DNA from: Eucommia ulmoides
Lineage: Eukaryota > Streptophyta > Magnoliopsida > Garryales > Eucommiaceae
Assembly: GCA_016647705.1 (NCBI GenBank)
Contig: CM028326.1
Location: 43,864,785 to 43,928,784, forward strand
Length of the DNA: 64,000 nt
Direction of reading: 5' to 3'
The notes beneath the pieces were generated by a model, which saw only the letters and a list, made by a program, of their open reading frames with translations, had not been told where the DNA came from and ran no database searches. The position numbers and the translations under genes were made by a program. Every line of letters begins with the position of its first letter. The first letter of the stretch is position 1. Of this stretch, positions 43,310 to 55,508 are shown in pieces.

Positions 43310-45652
43310 ATGGCCTCAAACCCTTCACTTAGCTCGGTTGAGGTTGGTTCTTCGTCGACCTCTTTCTTTAAGAAAGTGGTGGCGACGAAGGCTCATCCAT
43401 CCACTGATTCCCTAGTGAACTGGGAAAATCATGGTGTGAGCGACTTTAAGGAGGAATGGCTTGAGCCCTTCTTGGACACATTCAATATCCCTACCTTAGT
43501 CGCAATTAGGGTTCCTTTGAAAAATGAGTATCCCTATTCCTGCAAAGGGGATGAGATATGCCTCTTTGTTTGGATGTTCGAATACGGTCTTAGACTCCCT
43601 TTCACTCTATTCCTTTATAATCTATTCCGTCAATCAGAAATCACCACGACCCAATTAGTTCCTAACAGGTTTCGCCAGATTATGTGTGCTCTTGCACTTT
43701 CTCGGTTGAATAATGTTCCCTTATTAATAGAAATGGTTAGGTGTGTGTGTTCTCTTAAATTCCTTCATCAAACCAAGAGGTAGTACTATTCCGCCATCAA
43801 ACAATATTCCTTCTTTACTAACCTCCCTTCTGCTGTAAAGAGATGGAAGATGGGAATTCTCCCCTAATGAGATAGAGCAGCCCCCAGTTGTACTACGATA
43901 TTTCAATTTCCCGAGTAATTTCTCTTCCTATTTTTCTGGTATTTGACCTTAATTTACTGATCTTGTTTTCGATGTATCTTCATATCTTCACAAATTACAT
44001 TGCATAGGTGAAAATGCTTGCAAAAGCTTTTGTCTGACAGCAAAGGTCTTGACGAATTGAAGAAACTATTGGTGCTAAAGGAACAAGCTTGCAAGGAGCT
44101 TACTTACAAACCCTTTGTACCTCCGAAGATGGATGAGTCTCAAGTCAGCTACTTGCAGAGTTTGGCTTTGGGAAAAAGAAAAAAGGCACCCAAGAAAGCT
44201 TCACAATCATCCAGGCCCACCTCTGCTCCTCAGTCAGTACCTCAGCCGGTTGTGGCTCCTCCAAGACATTCTCAGCCTCAATTACATCACTTCATCCTCC
44301 CGGTATCAACAGACTCTGATGACTTGCAATCTCTAAGCAGGAGGCGATGCGGAGTGGTGTCTGTTTTCATCCCTAGCGCTCATATCCCAATTCCTACTGA
44401 AATTCGTGGATTGGAATTGGTCACTTGAGCAGTTGGGACCCCCATCATCCGAGTTTCTCAGGATACAATAGCCAATGCATCTCCAAGCTTGCGAAGGGTT
44501 TCTCGAGAGAATATATGTCACCTAATAAAGGAAACAGGTCCCTCAGTTGCAAACCGTTAAGAGATCTTTGACAATGCTATTCGTACTCTCTTCGTGCAAT
44601 CCTGGAGCAAGAGCCGATCTAAGATTGAGAACCGTAGTCGAGGAAAGCTCTTTCAAACTCTTGTTTATATACTCTTTCAGGTAGCTTTCATTATTTCATT
44701 TACTTTCCAGTTTATTTTTGAAATTTTAGGTGTTCTTCGATGTGCTATTGGAAATTCTGAATTTGAAAATGTATCCATTCTTCAGAGCATCCATCTGTCT
44801 TCTGCCTTGGCTGGAAGCTTGGACGACATGGCTAAACTAGACACCCAGCTCATGCACCAGCTGACGGAATCCAGTTGGCTAGAAGAGGATCTCTAAGCTC
44901 TTTAGGAGAAAAAGGTTTCCCTTGAAACCAAATTAGTGCTGAAGAGGTCATCCAAAGAAAAATCAGAGACCAACCTATGAGCCACTCACTTTCAATGTAA
45001 GTTTCTCCAGAAAAGCACTCAACTCCTGATTAGTGAAAATAATAGGCTTCTAACTGAGAGCAGTTGGCTATCAACCAAAAAATTAAGTAAACAGCAATCC
45101 AAGCTTGATTTGCTGAAGGCTAAGCTGGAGGCAAAAACTAATCACTTCCCGCACTTAGGCAGAGAAAAAGAGTTGATATCGAATGAGCTGAACTCAAAGA
45201 AGTTCAGGAGTTCAACTTTAGAGGCAAAGTCAGTTGACCAAACTAAATTAATAGAAGAGTTGTCCATAGCATTGGAGCAAAACAAGAACAAACATGAAGA
45301 AAAAATCAAGCAACTTTGGGAGCAGTTTAAAGACCTCAGGGAGAGTATTCAATTGGTTGGCTTCAAGTACTGCCAGGCACAAGTTCAACAAGAGTATCCT
45401 AAGCTCGACCTTATATTCCTAGACAGGTTATTGGTGTACGGAGATGAAAAGGAACCATGCTCCACTTCTGCAGAATTGCCCAGTGCAAATCCCTCAAGCC
45501 TTGTTGTGGCGGGTTCAGCTCTTCCCCAAGCAATTCAAACTCTCAATCAACTAATTGCAATGCAACCTTCAAATCAACCCTCATCTGACCATGCTCGGAT
45601 CGTGCTCGGTGAATCAACTTTGGTTTTTGTCGAACTCCATGACTCACCTTAG
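43310..45652 (+). pseudogene. Antisense ORF of Tat-type element (gypsy-type transposon domain, coiled coil)
   Basis: It is read on the plus strand, opposite to gag-pol. ATG at 43310 (MASNPSLSSVEVGSSSTSFF). The N-terminal part to 43783 carries the plant domain annotated as putative gypsy type transposon / Transposase_28: VRVPLKNEYPYSC-like text, EICLFVWMFEYGLRLPFTLF, QLVPNRFRQIMCALAL. Further frames at 44018-44428 (basic and Pro/Gln-rich, RKKAPKK) and 45110-45652 (helical, Lys/Glu-rich coiled coil such as IEELSIALEQNKNKHEEKIK) continue it, with stops and possible introns between. In Tat elements this product is of unknown function. The copy has several stops (43783, 44426, 44896) and is treated as dead. 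Confidence 0.7.
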
Positions 45653-45842
45653 CCAAACGATGTAGATAAGCCAAGGGACGTCTTGATTAGTTGATTGCAC
45701 TGGCTTATAGAATTTATTTTCAGTTTAACCCCAACAGTTGGTTTTCCCATTCCAAATTCCAAACATCATTAACTTTAATGAATAGGGAATTTTTACCAAA
45801 AAAGTTTTGATAATCTGATTGGAGTAGTTTACTTCCCAATTT

Positions 45843-46205
45843 GAACACTTGGTGATTTGTTTGCCAATTGTTTCCTAGACAAACCGATTCGAGCAGCTCG
45901 TTCGATAATTGGTGATTTGTCACCAATAGTTTCTTTGACGAACTGGTCTAAGCAGCTCAACTTCAAGTTTTAAAACTTGGTGATTTGTCACAAATAATTT
46001 CTTTGATGAAGTGATTTGAGTAGCTCGGTTTCAAGTTTTGAAACTTGGTGATTTGTCACCAATAGTTTCTTTGACGAACTGATTTGAGCATCTCGATTTC
46101 AAGTTTTGAAACTTGGTGATTTGTCATCAATCATTTATTTGATGAAGTGATCTGAGTAGCTCGGCTTCAAGTTTTGAAACTTGGTAATTTGTCATCAATA
46201 GTTTC
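45843..46205 (-). repeat. 68-bp tandem array of element D, left part
   Basis: The anchor GGTGATTTGT starts at 45911, 45979, 46047 and 46115, with GGTAATTTGT at 46183: a period of exactly 68. A degenerate copy starts at 45851. The unit contains TCACCAATAGTTTCTTTGA, a CTGAGCAGCTCG block and the palindrome TTTCAAGTTTTGAAAC. Confidence 0.95.
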
Positions 46206-48851
46206 TGATGGCCCAGTGAGCTACCCAAGAGGGGGGTGAATTGGGTAATGATAAAATTTAATTCAAATAATAATACTTTAAAAATTAAATAATTAATTTA
46301 ATACTAAATTAATTATTATCTCTTTATAGCAGCGGAAATATATTATCAACTAGATGCACACCAAACAACAATATATAAGTAAAGTAAATAAAACAGTACA
46401 CCACGATATATCCTAGTTCACCAAGCTACTCTTAGTTAATCCAGTCCTTCGAGCTCTACGAAGATTCGTACCCACTAAACTCAAGATTACTTTACAGGTA
46501 GGAACCAAACCTTTACAATAATTCTTTTCGCAATCTTAGAATCAACCTTTACAATCTCTTTTCACAGGCTCATAAATAATCTTATCTTTTTTCCAAACTC
46601 AAGACTAACCTAATCCTTTCACATGCTAAGGATTAACCTAATTCTATTACAGGGAGAATCACAACCTAATTATTTTTATACCTTAAGCTCAAGAATTAAA
46701 CCTCACAATCACTCCAAGTATTTTTTTCCCAAGTAAGGATGAAACTTTTACAATTCACTCACAATTGATCCTAATCAGGAAGAATCACACCTAAGCTTTT
46801 TTTTAACTGGAAAAGAGTAACCTAACCTTTTTGTACTCTAGGCAAATATCAAACCTCAATCTCTTTACAGTAAGAGATCGAAAACCAAAGCTACCATTGA
46901 TTAGATATTCCCAATAATATCTAATGTGCACACAACTTACCAATTATAGAATTGATAAACTTTTTTCCACTTAGAGTTTCTACCACCCCAGATTAATTAA
47001 TACTCAATTAATGTCCCGATACTAGTGATATAAATAAAGTGAGGAAACAAGATCTGATTATAATAAAGAATGCGGGTAGCATAATTAAGCATGTAATCAG
47101 ATTAATACGCAAATTGTTTTAAAAATATTTTTATACTTTTACAGTTCAAAAACTATTTCTCAAAAAGATCAATTCGCCAAGAAAATAATAATAATAATAA
47201 TAATAATAAAATACTCAATTAAGGAATAAACTTGGAACGATCTTACCAGGAAAACACCGAATAGATTACACGTAGTATGGCAAGACAACTTAGATCGTTA
47301 ACGCTAACTCAAATAACGCTTTAACTCAAGAACTTCTCAATAATCGATCTCACAATTGATCTCTCAAAATAATATCAGAATGATGACTTTTAGAAAAGCT
47401 TAGGAACTGAATAGTTCTTAATATTGTGTATTAACATGTGAAATCTACATGTCTATTTAAAACCACTTGAAACAAGCCCTATAACGGCTAGTTTCCACAA
47501 AATATGTCATTTAAAATCACCTATACACCTCATATATTGATTCCTTTCAATCCTGGTATATCTAACTTAATAATATAATTTCTAAAGCTCTTAATTTAGT
47601 CCCCAAAATGATTTGATTTTAATCAATGAAAGTATAGAAAGAATTATATTTAAATATATGGACTAAATCGTAAGATCAAAATAAAATCCCTTAAATCACC
47701 CATATTTTAGGCCCAAAATATTCTCTACCAAAATAGCAATATTTAATCTCAAAATTCGCAGGTTTAAATATAAGAATTTCAAAGATATCTTATAACAACT
47801 ACTTTTCAAATATTATGTCATTAAATGACACACCCCATGACCCCATACATCATATATAATCAAAATAGATCTTTTTCATTTAAAAATATTATTAGAAAAT
47901 CTTATTTTGGTCCTTAAACATTTTTAAATCGAAATTCATCAAAATAAAAAGTATTAAAGCACTTTAATTAAAATAACATTTAATTAAATAGACCAAATTA
48001 ATAGGGATAATAGAATAGATAGATCATATTTCAATTAAGTTTAGATCCCTACAATATCTTGCATATCTTAACCATAAACGGTTAGTAACGGCTACTATTT
48101 GAATTAAATCCGAAATTCCATAAATCCTTAAACAGATCTATCTGTCGATTGACCAAGGCCCGTCTGTCGACCGCCTGATTCAGGATGTAGCCAAGCCAAA
48201 AATCTTTCGCCCATCAGTGGACTGCCCATACTTCATCTGTCAACCTAATGATTCAGAGAATTACACAAGTCGACTTACTTGTCGACTGGAAGATTCAAAG
48301 ACTTCATCTTTTGGCCATTGGTCAACTTACCTGTCAACTGAACGATCTAGTAACTTTTCCTTTTAAGCATCTATTGACCGACCAGTCCACTGCTCAAGCT
48401 AGAACATATCTCCTTAATCCGATTTTAATTCATTTTCTTCGACGTTTTCACCCCTTTAACCGATTTCTTTTCTCAATTAGCTTCGTTAAAGTCTTAAATT
48501 CAATTTTAATAAATTATCCTTATTTATTTTTCAATTACACATAGGAGCAGATAATTTAACTAATTAGGATCCTATAAAAACACACATAATTTTGAAAAAC
48601 ATTTTGTGTCGTGTGTGATCCTAACCGAGATACATTAAGAGTTAAAATTTAACCTGAGTTGTTTTTCCTAGGTTCTTCAATTTCTTCAAACTCTTAATCT
48701 TCCATCATCTTTGTCATCATATTTAGCATTGTCACAATATCTTCATGATCATTTTCATCACCGGAACTAATAAACTGAAACACTCAATAAAATCGTTAAT
48801 TTCACAAAAAACATCAACTTTTAATTGTTCATCAAAATCTTAGGATCAACA
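46206..48851. mobile_element. Solo LTR (or LARD-like LTR element) J inserted in the 68-bp array
   Basis: TGATGGCCCAGTGAG...GGATCAACA (TG...CA), 2646 bp, flanked by GTTTC at 46201-46205 and 48852-48856. Removing it with one GTTTC restores the 68-bp phase exactly (46183 to 48902). It has no internal second LTR and no retroviral ORF, so a long solo LTR is the simplest reading. The start CCCAAGAGGGGGGTGAATTG is a phrase I know from plant LTRs. At 48137-48400 it carries GTCGACC / GATTCAGGAT units like those in the leader of element A. An (AAT)n tract lies at 47187-47210. Confidence 0.85.
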
Positions 48852-49088
48852 GTTTCTTTGATGCACTGATCTGAGCAGCTCGATTTCAAGTTTTGAAACT
48901 TGGTGATTTGTCACCAATAGTTTCTTTAACGAACTGATCTAAAGCAGCTCAATTTCAAGTTTTGAAATTTGGTGATTCGTTACCAATAGTTTCTTTGATG
49001 AACTGATCTAAGTAGCTCGATTTCAACTTTTGAAACTTGGTGATTTGTCACCAATAGCTTCTTTAGCAAACTGATATGAGCAGCTAGA
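48852..49088 (-). repeat. 68-bp tandem array of element D, right part
   Basis: Anchors GGTGATTTGT at 48902, GGTGATTCGT at 48972 and GGTGATTTGT at 49039, in phase with the left part once the inserted LTR is removed. Confidence 0.9.
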
Positions 49089-49261
49089 TTTTTGACATTT
49101 TATCGTCATGGATATAGCATTGATCATTTAGTTATTAAAACTTTTTTTCATAAAAATAGATAACCTTGTTGCTCATTCAAACAACTAACAATCAAACAAC
49201 ATATAATTCTTCCTCAAAGTTATTAAGAGACCCACAAAATAAAATAAAAAGAAACTTACAT

Positions 49262-50658
49262 GAAATATTTTCGTAAATGCGCAATATTCTATGGTCGAGG
49301 AATTGATACCCCCTCTAGGTCATCCAACTAGTACGTCCCAGGTCTGTTTACTTTAACCACCTTTTAAGATCCTTCCCAGTTGGGAGCTAATTTTCCTAAC
49401 CGAGCCTCTGGATGAAGTGGCATTACTCTTCGAAGCACAAGTTCACATTTTGCAAAGTGTCTTGGGTGTATTGGCATGGTTAAACGTCATTGCCATCCTT
49501 GATTTATAGATCGCCATTCTTAATGTTGTTTGGTCTCGTTTTTCCTCCAGGTGGTCCAACTCTTGGCGTATAGAATCCTAATTTTGTATGAGATTGACTG
49601 TGCTATCACATCTCAAAGGTAATCCAATCTCTACTAGAACAACTACTTCCGTCCCAAACGTCATGGAGTATGGCGTTTCCCCAATAGTTGTTCTTGGAGT
49701 CGTTTGGTAGGACCACAAGATTTTCCTTTAACATCATCCAATTGCTTTTTGAGTGCTTCCTTAAGTGATCAATTATTAACCTTTACTTGTCCATTCGCTT
49801 GGGGATACGCTGGGCTTGACGTCCGATGTTGAATCTTTAGTTCATTATACATCCATGTAACATTCCCCTTAGTAAATAAGGTTTTATTATCTAATATAAA
49901 CACTGTTGAAATACCAAAACGATAGATTACTTACTTCTAAAGGAAGTTATTGACTTCGTTTTTGCCTACAGACACAAATGCATCAGCTTCCACCCACTTA
50001 GTAAAGAAATTAATTACCACCAGTAAGTATTTATTATTTGCAAGTGTCGAGGTAAATGGCCCTAGGACATCCATCCCCTACTGGGCAAAAGGTTAAGGAT
50101 TATGAATCGGTGTTTGCTTCTGGGCTAGAACCTGGATGCCATTCGAAAACCGCTAGCATTTGTCATATTTTTTGATGTACTCCTACACATTGTTGGCCAA
50201 TAATAACCGATCGTAAGTGCCTTGTGTGCCAAGGTTCTTCCTCCTTGATGGTTTCCACAAACTCCTTCATTAATTTCTTGTAAGACGTAGGTAGCTTCCT
50301 TTGGTCCCAAACAGAGCAACAATGGTTGTGTGAAAGATTTTCGGTATAACTTGTTGTCAATCATGACATATCTTGACACTTTATACAAAAAAAATTGAGC
50401 TGATTCTTTGTTATCTAGTAATGTTCTTTCTCTTAGGTAACGAACCAGTGGGGTTCTCCAATTATCATCTTGCCCTAGCTCTCCAATGCAAGCACAAAGG
50501 TTAGTCAAAACTAGCATGAAAGGCTCCTCTAAACAATCCACCACATCGGATTGCCGATCTGGTCCAAAAGACAATGCCAAAACCGAGAGCACATCTGTTT
50601 TTTCATTTTTGATCCCCAGAAGGGCTTTAAATTTGTAGTTGCGGAAGGTTGTTGTCAA
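49262..50658 (-). pseudogene. Gypsy (Tat) RNase H end and integrase of element D
   Basis: The open piece 50658-50125 reads TPLVRYLRERTLLDNKESAQ, then SRYVMIDNKLYRKSFTQPLL, then YVLQEINEGVCGNHQGGRTL with the HHCC zinc-binding start of integrase, and IGYYWPTM. The core follows in broken frames (50100-49460), and the C-terminus near 49450-49262 reads GELVLRRVMPLHPEARLGKL, then NWEGS, then RPGTY and LDDLEGVSIPRP, ending HLRKYF. This is the classic Tat integrase tail. Several stops; inactive. Confidence 0.85.
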
Positions 50659-50659
50659 C

Positions 50660-51150
50660 TATTTCACTTTCTCTACGTAGAGGCGTAACCTCTTTTCATT
50701 TACCGAGTATGTCCAGTTTATCTAATTCACCACCAGCTGCAAATCTGACCTTACCTCCAAATCATGAGCTCACATCCTTTTTGCTAGGGTCAGTCCTAGG
50801 ATTACTACCTCATATTCAGTCTCATTATTGGATGCTCAGAAATTGAGTTATACAACTCTCTCGAGCTGATCTCCTTCTGGTGTCTCTAATATTATTCCAA
50901 CTCTACATCTTTTCTGAGCAGCCTATATACCTTTGACACTATCAACTCTTTCTTTTCTAGGCTGAACATCATCCTCTTTTTCCAGACTATCAGGTAAGAT
51001 CTTGAGATATCGATCCGATGAACCACCACCTCAGGGCTGATTCCATCCATATCTTCTAGTACCTAGTCGAATATGTCCAGACTTCTTTCCAGTAACCGCA
51101 TAAGTTTTTCCTCTTTGGATTTTCTTAGCAACGTGCCAATCATCAACTTC
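50660..51150 (-). pseudogene. Gypsy RT entry and RNase H scrap of element D, RT core missing
   Basis: From about 51120 the minus strand reads LLERSLDIF, then EDMDGISPEVVVHRIDISRS, the entry of the Tat RT, and KKELIVSKVYRLLRKDVELE. At about 50880 it jumps to RNase H-like text (SNNETEYEAVILGL-like, broken by stops, near 50840). The RT palm with YxDD is therefore deleted. This supports loss of autonomy. Confidence 0.65.
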
Positions 51151-51389
51151 TTCATACTTTAATTAAAAGTTACTTCTTATACCCACTTAGCTGGTTGAAG
51201 GACACTGGGATATTCTCGAAAGTCATCAATCTCTTGAGTCGAGTTGTTGGGTGAAGCTCCTACGAGCTCTAGATTTAATTACTATTGGATAGACTTCTTC
51301 CTCTTCATAGCTATCACAAAACATTGTTTGGACGCTACCTGGTCTCCTTGGATGACAACCATATTGCCGTCCTTTACGTACTTAATACA

Positions 51390-51584
51390 CTAATGAAACG
51401 TTAATGCTACAACCCTTATTTCTTGGAGCCAAGGTCGTCCCAGGATGATATTGTATGTGAATGTAGAATTCATTACCATGAACTCCGTATCCTTGATAAG
51501 TCCACCCTCGTCTTTATTTGTTGTGACAGATAAGTTGATTTTCTCTTTAAGGGAGCTCAAGTCACCATTAAAAGTAACCATCAC
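51390..51584 (-). pseudogene. Gypsy protease C-terminal part of element D
   Basis: Reads SLKEKINLSVTTNKDEGGLI, then FMVMNSTFTYNIILGRPWLQ, the end of the aspartic protease fold. It is separated from the catalytic half (53223-53528) by the insertion at about 51600-53280. Confidence 0.85.
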
Positions 51585-51599
51585 TGTTTGGTTTGAACC

Positions 51600-53280
51600 A
51601 ATATCTTAGTGATAGCGAATTATTTCGTCGCTACAATATTGTAAGTGTACGGGTCAAGTTTTTATAGAATAGGGAAGAGTAAGGGTTGTCGTATCTACAG
51701 GGATTAATTTAGATTATCGTTAAGTACCGCAATTGTCGTACCTTAACTTTATTTAGGCGATCAATTTTTGAGTTTTTTAAACTAAAACACTTTATTTAGG
51801 CAATCAATTTTTGGGTTTTTTAAACCAAAATAACTAAAACTAAAATAAATACAAAAACAAAATAAAATATAATATGAATTTTCTATGCACTAATGTTCTA
51901 GGGGCTTGATTTCATCCCGTTATCACCGTGTTATCCTATTAAGCAATTATTCGTTAATTCTGTTCATTCAATCAAGATTGTTAAAATTCACTCACTACCT
52001 CTCCCGAGTGTAAAGTGAGTGAAAATGTAACCACGTCAAAATCGAAATCCCTATCAAGAGTTTAGATGATTACATGCGTCTTGACCCAAGCTTATGGATT
52101 GCAAAACTTCTAATAATCTCCCGAAATATTAGAACTTGTGTTGTCTTTAATCCTAGTCTGAATCTAGGGTTACCTCTCCCGAGCATCAAACCCCATATTC
52201 TCAAATCAACCACAATATCATATACAAGCATACAATGGAAGCATTATAAAGATAAACACAATTGAATTATGATTTTCATTGATAAATCTAGAACTCGATT
52301 ACCTCCCGGTTTCACAAGATCTTAAATTCCTAATTCGAATACTTAGGTGTTTATTTCCTCCTGGATTCACAACAACCTAAATTATGCACTCCCAAATCCA
52401 GTTACTATTTCAACCTCTCCTGAGTATAAAATTTGTAACCTAAAATCGTTTAACTCATTGGCTACATGAATCAAACACATTAGGCCTAGGGGATGCAAAA
52501 AATGAAATTAAATCTAACAATTGACAAAATATTCACAACACGGTTCAAACGAGACTACGTCAAGCCCTAGATCTAGATTACGAACACAACATAGACAAAT
52601 CCATGGCTAATATTTTCAATAAATTCATAAATGTAGTATGTTTAACACAATATTACAAATATAAACTTAAAACAAAATATTAGGGAGAGAAAAAGGAAGA
52701 GAAAATCTCATTGTGGGTTTTGGGCTCCATATCTACAATCCTAAGTGCCACGATGATGTTTTCTTTGTCGATCTCACATCAAAAGGCCATCACTCGGTGT
52801 TTTCTCCTTCAAAATCGCCTCAAATAGCTCCAAAATCGCCTCCTATATTGTTCCTCTCTCTCATTCTTTTTGTTTGAGGTAAAAAAAAAGTATTTATAGG
52901 CCCCAAACTTGTGGTTTTCAGGTTGCAGGCCAGACAAGAGTGCGTTATAGCAGGGTTTAGTGCGCTGCAGCGCGCGTTGGGCAACACTGACATCCATTTC
53001 ATATTTTGGTCGTAACTACTTAATCTGAATTTCGATTGAGGTAATTCGAAAATCTATGGAATGCTAAGACGTAGATATACAACTTCCATGTTTTGATGTT
53101 TTCCAAAATCAAATTGCATCGTGGTAAAAAATGACCATGAAGTTACAACACCTGCACTGATTTTACACCTTTTTACCTATTTAATAAAAAAACCTATTAA
53201 ACAACAAAAAAAACACATTAAACTAACAAAAAAGCTTGAAAAGACACAAATATTTGAATCTAAAATTACTTGATTTGTTG
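51600..53280. mobile_element. Unclassified insertion I inside the protease of element D
   Basis: About 1.7 kb separates the two halves of one protease domain. The left border region has a short palindrome TAGCGA..ATTATT..TCGTCGCTA (51617-51637) and the plant-LTR-like phrase GTACGGGTCAAGTTTTTATA. The right border is near the point where the protease frame is lost (about 53280). Inside are a duplicated TTTATTTAGGCGATCAATTTTTG phrase (51747 and 51790), several copies of a CTCCCGAGTATAAA-like phrase (about 51995-52440), and the 120-bp module near 53009-53130. No coding frame, LTR pair or clear target duplication found. Confidence 0.65.
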
Positions 53281-53528
53281 TTAAATAAATCACTCATCAC
53301 TGAGTCGGGGACGCCCATCTGTTTGAGCGTGTTAATGAAGATTATGTTGGCAGAACTACCTGTGTCAATCAAGATTCTTCTTACCTCAAAACTGGAGATC
53401 CCAAATGTTATCACTAAGACATCATCATGAGGGTGGGCTATGCCTTTATAGTCCTCATCATTAAATGAGATGACTGGCTCGAATTTCTCAACTAAAGACA
53501 TTGCCTCCCAGTAGCATTGTTCCTCCAC
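53223..53528 (-). pseudogene. Gypsy aspartic protease catalytic half of element D
   Basis: Reads PVISFNDEDYKGIAHPHDDV, then LVITFGISSFEVRRILIDTG and SSANIIFINTLKQMGVP. The DTGSSA active-site motif is intact. The frame then runs into insertion I. Confidence 0.85.
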
Positions 53529-53593
53529 TGCCTTACGGACCTTCCTTTTTCATTTTCGGTTTGTCTCTCCAATGAAAGGACCTACAACATTTA

Positions 53594-53929
53594 TCATGTA
53601 CATGACTCCATGAGCGTTGTTTGGGCCATCATCTTTTTGTTCTTTATCACGGTTCTCATGACAAGTTCCATTACTTGAATTCTTTTTTTCCTTGTCTGGT
53701 CCTGCATATAGCTAAGTAATCGTCCCATATCGATCAACTGTTTAATATCCTTTTGGAGTTCCCAACAGTCGTCAGTGTCATGTCCATGATCTTTATGGAA
53801 TTCGCAATATTTAGCCTCGTTTTTCTTGTTAGATTTCGTTTGGATTCTAAGTGGCCATTGAATGACTTCGAATGACCTGATTTCTTGAAGGATTCTAGAG
53901 ATCGGCACCCGTAATCCTAGAAGGTTCAA
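53594..53929 (-). pseudogene. Gypsy gag C-terminus with CHHC knuckle, element D
   Basis: Contains KYCEFHKDHGHDTDDCWELQ: C, H, H, C spaced as in Tat Gag proteins (CX2HX4HX4C), then KDIKQLIDMGRLLSYM. Fragmented upstream. Confidence 0.8.
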
Positions 53930-54322
53930 CTCTTTTCATGCTTCTGCTCTTGATGTTAAGCTTCTGGGACGTTCTTTCTGCCTATCCAAGGTACTACTCT
54001 TAGTTCTCTAGTTGTCTTTCCCATTAGATCTAGAGTTATATTTTGTTGATACTCTATCCTCCCTCTCATACCTGACGTCTTCCAGTTTCATATAAGGTTT
54101 TGCCCTCTTCATTAGCTCAGTCATACTTTATGGGTTGTGCTTTGTAAGAGAATCTTGGAACCAACCATATCGCAATCCCGAGGTAAATTCATTTATGATG
54201 AGGTTGGAGTCACAACCGTCAATGCATGTTAACTCCTCGTTAAAACGATTCATATACTGGTGCAAGGATTTTCCCTTCTTCTGTCACAAAGCTAACAGGT
54301 AATTAGCTTTCATTAACCTTTG

Positions 54323-54652
54323 TTAGGTGACAAACCGGCCAATAAAGTGCTTCTCGAAGTTAGTAAAATAAGAGATTGAGTTGAATAGCAGTGTGTGTAA
54401 CCACTCCAAGGTTGATCCTATCAGGGTTGCAATGGCTCTGCGAAGTGCAGAATTACTCGCTCTGTAAAGTGCCATCACATGCCTGAATTGGTGAATGTGG
54501 TCAATTAGGTCCTTCTTCCCATCATATTTTTCAAGCTTAGTTGGGTTGAACTTATCTGACAAAGGTGCTTCTAGGATGTCTGTGGCTAATGGCATCTCGG
54601 TCCCCTTTAGCAACATCTCCAGCTCATGAATCGGCAAGTCTCTTGCTTGCAA
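54323..54652 (-). pseudogene. Gypsy gag core of element D
   Basis: Reads PLATDILEAPLSDKFNPTKL, then EKYDGKKDLIDHIHQFRHVM, then NSISYFTNFEKHFIGRFVT, the Retrotrans_gag core of Tat elements (P...YDG..DP.DH...F). Stops on both sides; upstream gag to about 55010 is broken. Confidence 0.8.
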
Positions 54653-55080
54653 AACCCTATGTTGCTGGTGAGAATCTACCGTCCCAATTCGGCTAAGCAG
54701 CTATCTTTTTCTTGGGTGGTTATTCATATCCCTCTGAATGGCTTGTCCTTCTTATAAAGGTAGGTCCAGAGGTTCTGGTGACTTTTCTTGCTCCCCTAAG
54801 CCATGATTGATAAGAAGAGATTGTTGAACATTCCCAACAATCTACTGGGCCATCCACCTTGACATGTCTTCCATCACGCCAATCTTCTCTATCAAAACGT
54901 CAATTCTTGAGTCAGTGGTCTGCACCTCAGGAGGAGAAATAGTGTGAACTCTTTCTGAAGCTTCTGTGGGTGTTTTTGTGCTCGTATGTGGTGGGATTTC
55001 ACTCCCTTAACATAGACCTTCTCCTCTTGGTTGTAACTGTCTCATCTCAACGGTGAACTTCTTTTTGTTTTTCCTTCCCA

Positions 55081-55092
55081 TAGATAGCGCCA
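55081..55092 (-). promoter_or_regulatory. Primer-binding site of element D
   Basis: The minus strand reads TGGCGCTATCTA, two bases after the LTR end GGCAACATAA, a non-Met tRNA primer site of the kind used by plant Tat/Athila elements. Confidence 0.7.
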
Positions 55093-55094
55093 AA

Positions 55095-55508
55095 TTATGT
55101 TGCCAAAAATATCCAACACTTGCAAACAACTTCCCACATGCCAAAGACCTCTACAACCTACAACCTGAACTTGCAAAACCATTTAGCTCCAAGGGACACT
55201 GGTGTGGTGTCGGCCAAAGAACCTCTAGCATGTAAATAAATTAGTCTGTTTGTGGTGTGAATCTTTCAGTATGTAAAAAGTAATACTTTGACCACCTGAT
55301 ACCCATCTTTATATATAGACCATTTATCCTGCATAGATTGTTCATGCCACCACTTGCTCCACGATCCCCTCTTTAACCTCATGGAAACCGTCCATAATCA
55401 CACTACGGAATGTAAAATAGTTACGTCTCTCAACATACATGGGATCATAGGGGTTCTCGAAAAATCACTTCGTGACCTTCCACTGTCGATCTTACCTGCT
55501 TACGATCA
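55095..55508 (-). repeat. 5' LTR of element D
   Basis: Minus strand TGATCGTAAGCAGG...GGCAACATAA. It contains TATATATAAAGATGG near 55310 and AGAGGTTCTTTGGCCGACACC near 55220, shared with the LTRs of C. Its outer side carries TAATGGGGGCA, which looks like a polypurine tract (see findings). Confidence 0.7.

Larger units (their letters stand above)
43175..55508 (-). mobile_element. Tat/Retand-like Ty3/gypsy element D, disrupted
   Basis: Minus strand from the right: LTR 55095-55508, primer site, gag, zinc knuckle, protease, RT entry, RNase H scrap, integrase (ending near 49262), a 68-bp tandem array, then an ORF in the opposite sense (43310-45652). An antisense ORF and tandem repeats between pol and the 3' LTR are known traits of the plant Tat lineage. 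Two foreign insertions lie in it (46206-48851 and about 51600-53280). The RT catalytic core is deleted. No 3' LTR was found left of 43175, so the element is truncated there. Confidence 0.85.

Noticed and set aside
52809..53002. Two 60-codon minus ORFs inside insertion I
   Set aside because: Overlap each other in different frames with no recognisable motif; treated as chance.
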